Below are positions 60,684 through 64,000 of a stretch of 64,000 bases of DNA, one piece after another. Origin of the DNA: Belliella buryatensis. GTDB taxonomy: Bacteria; Bacteroidota; Bacteroidia; Cytophagales; Cyclobacteriaceae. Each line of letters opens with the position of its first letter. Positions within the stretch are counted from its first letter, which is position 1. Both the position numbers and the translations under genes were made by a program. Under the pieces are notes generated by a model, which made no database searches, was not told where the DNA came from, and worked only from the letters and a program-made list of their open reading frames with translations. The stretch lies in contig NZ_FZOK01000007.1 of assembly GCF_900188245.1 (NCBI RefSeq), positions 62,001 to 126,000 of the forward strand, given 5' to 3'.

Positions 60684-61424
60684 ATGAAGATTTTAAAAGC
60701 AGATAATCTTGTCAAAATTTACAAAGGCCGTAGGGTAGTAAATAATATATCTGTGGAGGTCAAACAGGGAGAAATCGTTGGTTTGCTCGGACCCAATGGT
60801 GCTGGTAAAACCACTTCTTTTTACATGATAGTTGGGTTGATTCAGCCCAATGAAGGTCAGATTTTCTTGGATGATCAGAATATCACCGCCCTACCAATGT
60901 ACAAGCGTGCACAATTGGGAATAGGCTATTTGGCACAAGAGGCAAGTGTATTCAGGAAGCTTTCTGTCGAGGAAAATATCATGGCAGTCTTAGAGATGAA
61001 GAAAATGCCAAAGGCTGAGCGCAAGGAAAAAGTAGAAAGTCTGCTGGAGGAATTTTCATTGACTCATGTGCGAAAGAATCTTGGCATGGTTCTTTCCGGT
61101 GGTGAGCGTAGAAGAACTGAGATTGCTAGAGCACTTGCTGTTGATCCAAAATTTGTGTTATTGGATGAGCCATTCGCTGGAGTTGACCCCATCGCGGTAG
61201 AGGAAATCCAAACGATTGTAGCCAAGCTCAAAAACAAAAACATAGGTATCTTGATCACTGACCACAACGTGAACGAGACACTTTCAATCACTGATAGGGC
61301 CTATTTGATGTTTGAAGGAAAGCTGCTCAAGGCAGGTACAGCAGAAGATTTGGCAGCAGATGAACAAGTGAGAAGAGTATATCTAGGTCAGCATTTTGAA
61401 CTCAAACGAAAAATCTTTAACTGA
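60684..61424 (+). CDS. lptB: Lipopolysaccharide export ATPase LptB
   Basis: 246 residues: Walker [13 protein letters not shown]-loop [19 protein letters not shown] (the LptB-typical sequence), signature [15 protein letters not shown], Walker [17 protein letters not shown] and switch His in [10 protein letters not shown]. It powers LptFG, which pull lipopolysaccharide out of the inner membrane. LptF/G, LptC and LptA genes are not nearby. The gene lies between recJ (two-base gap) and a GH3 enzyme gene (one-base overlap, TGATG). Confidence 0.96.
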   Translation: MKILKADNLVKIYKGRRVVNNISVEVKQGEIVGLLGPNGAGKTTSFYMIVGLIQPNEGQIFLDDQNITALPMYKRAQLGIGYLAQEASVFRKLSVEENIMAVLEMKKMPKAERKEKVESLLEEFSLTHVRKNLGMVLSGGERRRTEIARALAVDPKFVLLDEPFAGVDPIAVEEIQTIVAKLKNKNIGILITDHNVNETLSITDRAYLMFEGKLLKAGTAEDLAADEQVRRVYLGQHFELKRKIFN

Positions 61425-62941
61425 TGGAGGTAGTCAACACTTTTATGACCTGGATTTTCAAAAACCGTATAGGTCAAATCGAAAATTTTAAGGAAAACCC
61501 TATAGCCATACAAAATGAGATACTTTTTGAACTCATCCAAGAAGCAAGAAGAACGGAGTTTGGGAAGAAGTATGGATTTGCTGATATAGCAACATATACT
61601 GATTTTGCTAGGCAAGTTCCTATTCATGATTACGAACAGATGAAGCCCTACATTGAAGAGACTATGAAAGGGAGGCAGAATATCATCTGGCCAACGGAGA
61701 TTGAGTGGTTTTCCAAATCTTCCGGAACGACTTCTAGTAGGAGTAAGTATATTCCTGTGTCTCAAGAAGCTTTAGAAGAATGCCACTTCAAAGGAGGGAA
61801 AGATATGATATCCCTCTACGTCAATAATTACCCAGACAGCAAGTTATTTTCAGGAAAGGCGCTGACGATCGGAGGAAGTTTGTCAGAAAATCCCCTTGCT
61901 TCAAGATCCAAAAGTAAGGTCGGTGATATTTCAGCGGTGATTACCCACAACTTGCCGATTTGGGTTCAGATGGCTCGCACTCCAAGTTTGGAAACGGCCT
62001 TGATGGATGAATGGGAGGCCAAAATTGATAAAATGGCACGTGAGGTAATGGATGAAAACGTCACCAGTATTTCAGGTGTTCCGACTTGGACTATTGTCCT
62101 GCTTCAACGCATCATGGAATTAAAAAACGCAAATAATATTCTAGAAGTTTGGCCAAACCTTGAGGTGTTTTTTCATGGAGCAGTTGCGTTTGGTCCATAT
62201 AGAAGTCTTTTCAAAGAGATGATCCCTTCTGACAAAATGCGCTATATGGAGACCTACAATGCTTCGGAGGGATTCTTTGGTATTCAAGATCAAAAAAATT
62301 CTGATGAAATGCTTCTTATGCTAGACTACGGTATCTTTTATGAATTCATCCCTATGGATGAATGGGAAAGTGAAAAACCCAGAGTTATTCCTCTCAATGA
62401 AGTAGAATTAGGTAGAAACTATGCCATATTGATTACAACAAATGCGGGTTTGTGGCGATATAAAATTGGTGACACAGTTAAGTTTACTAGCATAGAACCA
62501 TACAGAATCAAGATTTCGGGTAGGACCAAACATTTTATCAATGCATTTGGAGAAGAGGTGATCGTAGAGAATGCTGAGAAAGCAGTCCAGGAAGCAGCTG
62601 ATGCTACAGGCGCAACGATAACTAACTTCACGGCTGCGCCAGTTTACTTTGGAGACTCTAAGTCTAAGGGAGCACATGAATGGGTTGTGGAATTTAAAAA
62701 AATGCCCAACGACAAGGAGCTATTTGCTCAACATTTAGACGACACACTTCGCAGGATTAATTCTGATTATGATGCCAAGAGATACAAAGACTTGGCGTTA
62801 ACAAAGCCTAAAGTACATCTTGTATCAGAAGGGATTTTTGAGTCTTGGATGCGTTCTCGCGGGAAGCTGGGTGGTCAAAATAAAGTTCCTAGGCTTTCAA
62901 ATACCAGAGAGTATTTGGACGAAGTTTTAAAATTGATTTGA
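61424..62941 (+). CDS. GH3-family acyl-adenylating enzyme
   Basis: 505 residues, similar in length to other bacterial members of the GH3 group. The adenylate-forming signature is SSGTTSSRSKYIPVS, followed by TYNASEGFFGIQ and GLWRYKIGDTVKF and a hinge SGRTKHFINAFGEE. Plant GH3 enzymes join amino acids to hormones; bacterial members are known but the substrate here is not. The start codon overlaps the lptB stop (TGATG), so translation is coupled. The unit recJ-lptB-GH3 looks fixed as a group, which hints at a cell-envelope role, but this is inference. Confidence 0.9.
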   Translation: MEVVNTFMTWIFKNRIGQIENFKENPIAIQNEILFELIQEARRTEFGKKYGFADIATYTDFARQVPIHDYEQMKPYIEETMKGRQNIIWPTEIEWFSKSSGTTSSRSKYIPVSQEALEECHFKGGKDMISLYVNNYPDSKLFSGKALTIGGSLSENPLASRSKSKVGDISAVITHNLPIWVQMARTPSLETALMDEWEAKIDKMAREVMDENVTSISGVPTWTIVLLQRIMELKNANNILEVWPNLEVFFHGAVAFGPYRSLFKEMIPSDKMRYMETYNASEGFFGIQDQKNSDEMLLMLDYGIFYEFIPMDEWESEKPRVIPLNEVELGRNYAILITTNAGLWRYKIGDTVKFTSIEPYRIKISGRTKHFINAFGEEVIVENAEKAVQEAADATGATITNFTAAPVYFGDSKSKGAHEWVVEFKKMPNDKELFAQHLDDTLRRINSDYDAKRYKDLALTKPKVHLVSEGIFESWMRSRGKLGGQNKVPRLSNTREYLDEVLKLI

Positions 62942-62948
62942 TGATTAT

Positions 62949-64000
62949 TTAAAATTCTGTCAGCTTGACCTTGGCGGCAATCACAGCAGGTCTGTAGGAG
63001 GCCAAAAATGTAATTGTGATTACTGCAATGCTCGTCCATAAAAAATCAGTCCAAATCATTTTGACTGGGTAGCTATCTATCACTGAAGAGCTAATGCCTA
63101 AGGTAACCAAACCATAGCTGTCCTGAATCCAACAAACCATATAGCCTAACACTAAACCGATAATGGCGCCAGAAAAAGCTATTATTGCACCTTGCTTGAT
63201 GTAGATCTGTCGGATAAGTTTCTCTGTTGCACCCATAGCAAAGAGAACTGCGGTATCTTTTTTCTTTTCAATAGCCATCATAGAAAGTGAAAAGAATATA
63301 TTGAATGAAGCTACGGCTAGGATAAAGCTTAGTGTAATGAATACAAAAAGCTTTTCTATCTTGATCGTTCTGAGCAAACTGGCGTGCTGTTCGTCTGTGT
63401 CCTTTACTGTGAATTCTTCTCCTAGGAGCGTTTTGAGTCGCTTTTTTACTGTGGATATTTTGGTTCCATCTTGGACTTTTACTTCTAAAGAAGTCCGTTT
63501 ATTTCCATAATTCAAAAGGCCTTGGACAAAACTAATTGGGGCAATGATGTAATTGTCATCAAACTCTTTCTCAATGCTGAAAAATGCAGTTGGTTTGATG
63601 ACTTCTCTGGAATAAAGTTGTCTTGGATCTAAGGTTCCAGCATTTCTAGGTGCCTTAGGGTAGAAAACTTGTAAGAGTTCGAATTCATTATCTAAATCAA
63701 TGGATAGAAAAAAACCTACTCCTCGCCCAATAATAGCTTGTGGTTGATTACTAGTTCCAAGGCTCAAATCCCCCCATACATAACCCTCTTGGAATCTACC
63801 TTGATCTAGGTAATTTTCACTGACACCTTTGATTTTAGCTAAGTGTTGGTAGTCCCTGTACTTGAAAAGCGCGTTGTCCTCTATCACCTCTGTCAATACA
63901 GCGACTCCTTCCATATTTCTTATTTGATCGAGCCAAGCTTCATTCACTTGGAAAGATTTACCTTGTGAAGCTTCGATTTTTAGTTCAGCATCAAAAGAGG
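62949..64000 (-). CDS. LolC/E-type lipoprotein-release permease (N-terminus missing)
   Basis: The frame is open from the right edge and ends at 62949, so about 350 C-terminal residues are present. The internal GTG at 63947 is not the start. The first part is a periplasmic (MacB-PCD-like) domain with NMEGVAVLTEVIEDNALFKY and DQGRFQEGYVWGD. It is followed by three membrane segments in an FtsX-like fold: LFVFITLSFILAVASFNIFF, KKDTAVLFAMGATEKLI and IAVITITFLASYRPAVIAAKV. It probably lifts lipoproteins out of the inner membrane for sorting. Its ATPase partner LolD is not visible in the window. It is convergent with the GH3 gene. Confidence 0.88.
   Translation of the reverse strand, partial: SFDAELKIEASQGKSFQVNEAWLDQIRNMEGVAVLTEVIEDNALFKYRDYQHLAKIKGVSENYLDQGRFQEGYVWGDLSLGTSNQPQAIIGRGVGFFLSIDLDNEFELLQVFYPKAPRNAGTLDPRQLYSREVIKPTAFFSIEKEFDDNYIIAPISFVQGLLNYGNKRTSLEVKVQDGTKISTVKKRLKTLLGEEFTVKDTDEQHASLLRTIKIEKLFVFITLSFILAVASFNIFFSLSMMAIEKKKDTAVLFAMGATEKLIRQIYIKQGAIIAFSGAIIGLVLGYMVCWIQDSYGLVTLGISSSVIDSYPVKMIWTDFLWTSIAVITITFLASYRPAVIAAKVKLTEF

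Overview
The window looks like chromosomal DNA of a Bacteroidota bacterium, most likely a Cytophagales member of the Algoriphagus/Cyclobacteriaceae type. Supporting signs are a long SecA of about 1,125 residues with a family-specific C-terminus, several TonB-dependent receptors with a carboxypeptidase-like N-terminal domain, LytS/LytTR two-component pairs, an HmuY-type heme lipoprotein, a DUF6428 protein in the arsenic operon, weak or absent Shine-Dalgarno sites, tRNAs without an encoded CCA, and one clear Bacteroidota promoter (TTG, 19-bp spacer, TACCTTTG) ahead of a tRNA pair. The taxonomic call rests on gene content, not on a database search.

Layout. 1-9.8 kb (minus strand): a Fic protein cut by the left edge, recG, an exported S1/P1 nuclease, an M20 amidohydrolase, a SPOR lipoprotein, secA and dapF. 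10-13.9 kb (plus): a Tat-exported lipoprotein superoxide dismutase, an unknown lipoprotein, a MazG-like hydrolase and a front-end-type desaturase. 13.9-16.3 kb (minus): alanine racemase and a second M20 enzyme. 16.4-27.4 kb (plus): a 58-residue Cys-tail protein, an unknown gene interrupted by an in-frame stop, an orphan MoxR ATPase, a TonB receptor paired with a beta-helix surface lipoprotein, and a second TonB receptor behind a Cys/His-rich small protein. 27.5-32.3 kb (minus): a TonB receptor, TPR protein, LytS kinase and LytTR regulator, with direct repeats 21 bp apart upstream that fit a LytTR site.

33.5-36.6 kb (minus): an arsenic operon arsR, DUF6428, arsC, ACR3 in which every intergenic gap holds repeats. 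36.7-42 kb: DinB, an exported carbonic anhydrase, an Omp85-type barrel, an OmpR/HisKA pair and tRNA-Leu/tRNA-Gly. 42.1-46.2 kb: a PAS-LuxR regulator, mutS and a TrmH-family methylase. 46.4-49.9 kb: a potassium block of TrkH, TrkA and a voltage-gated-type channel. 50.5-51.8 kb: a frameshifted outer-membrane barrel gene and a TSUP permease. 52-58.8 kb: a complete heme operon hmuT-U-V-S-R-Y with palindromic boxes at its start and at hmuR. 58.9-64 kb: recJ, lptB and a GH3 enzyme, tightly packed, then a LolC/E-type permease cut by the right edge.

No prophage, insertion sequence, CRISPR array, rRNA or obvious defence island was seen. The most unusual signals are non-coding: arrays of degenerate 11-bp units on both sides of the ACR3 gene and in front of the S1/P1 nuclease; an intergenic element present three times ahead of genes for exported proteins; three CGGATTT motifs spaced exactly 21 bp in front of the interrupted gene; and the putative LytTR and heme-regulator sites.
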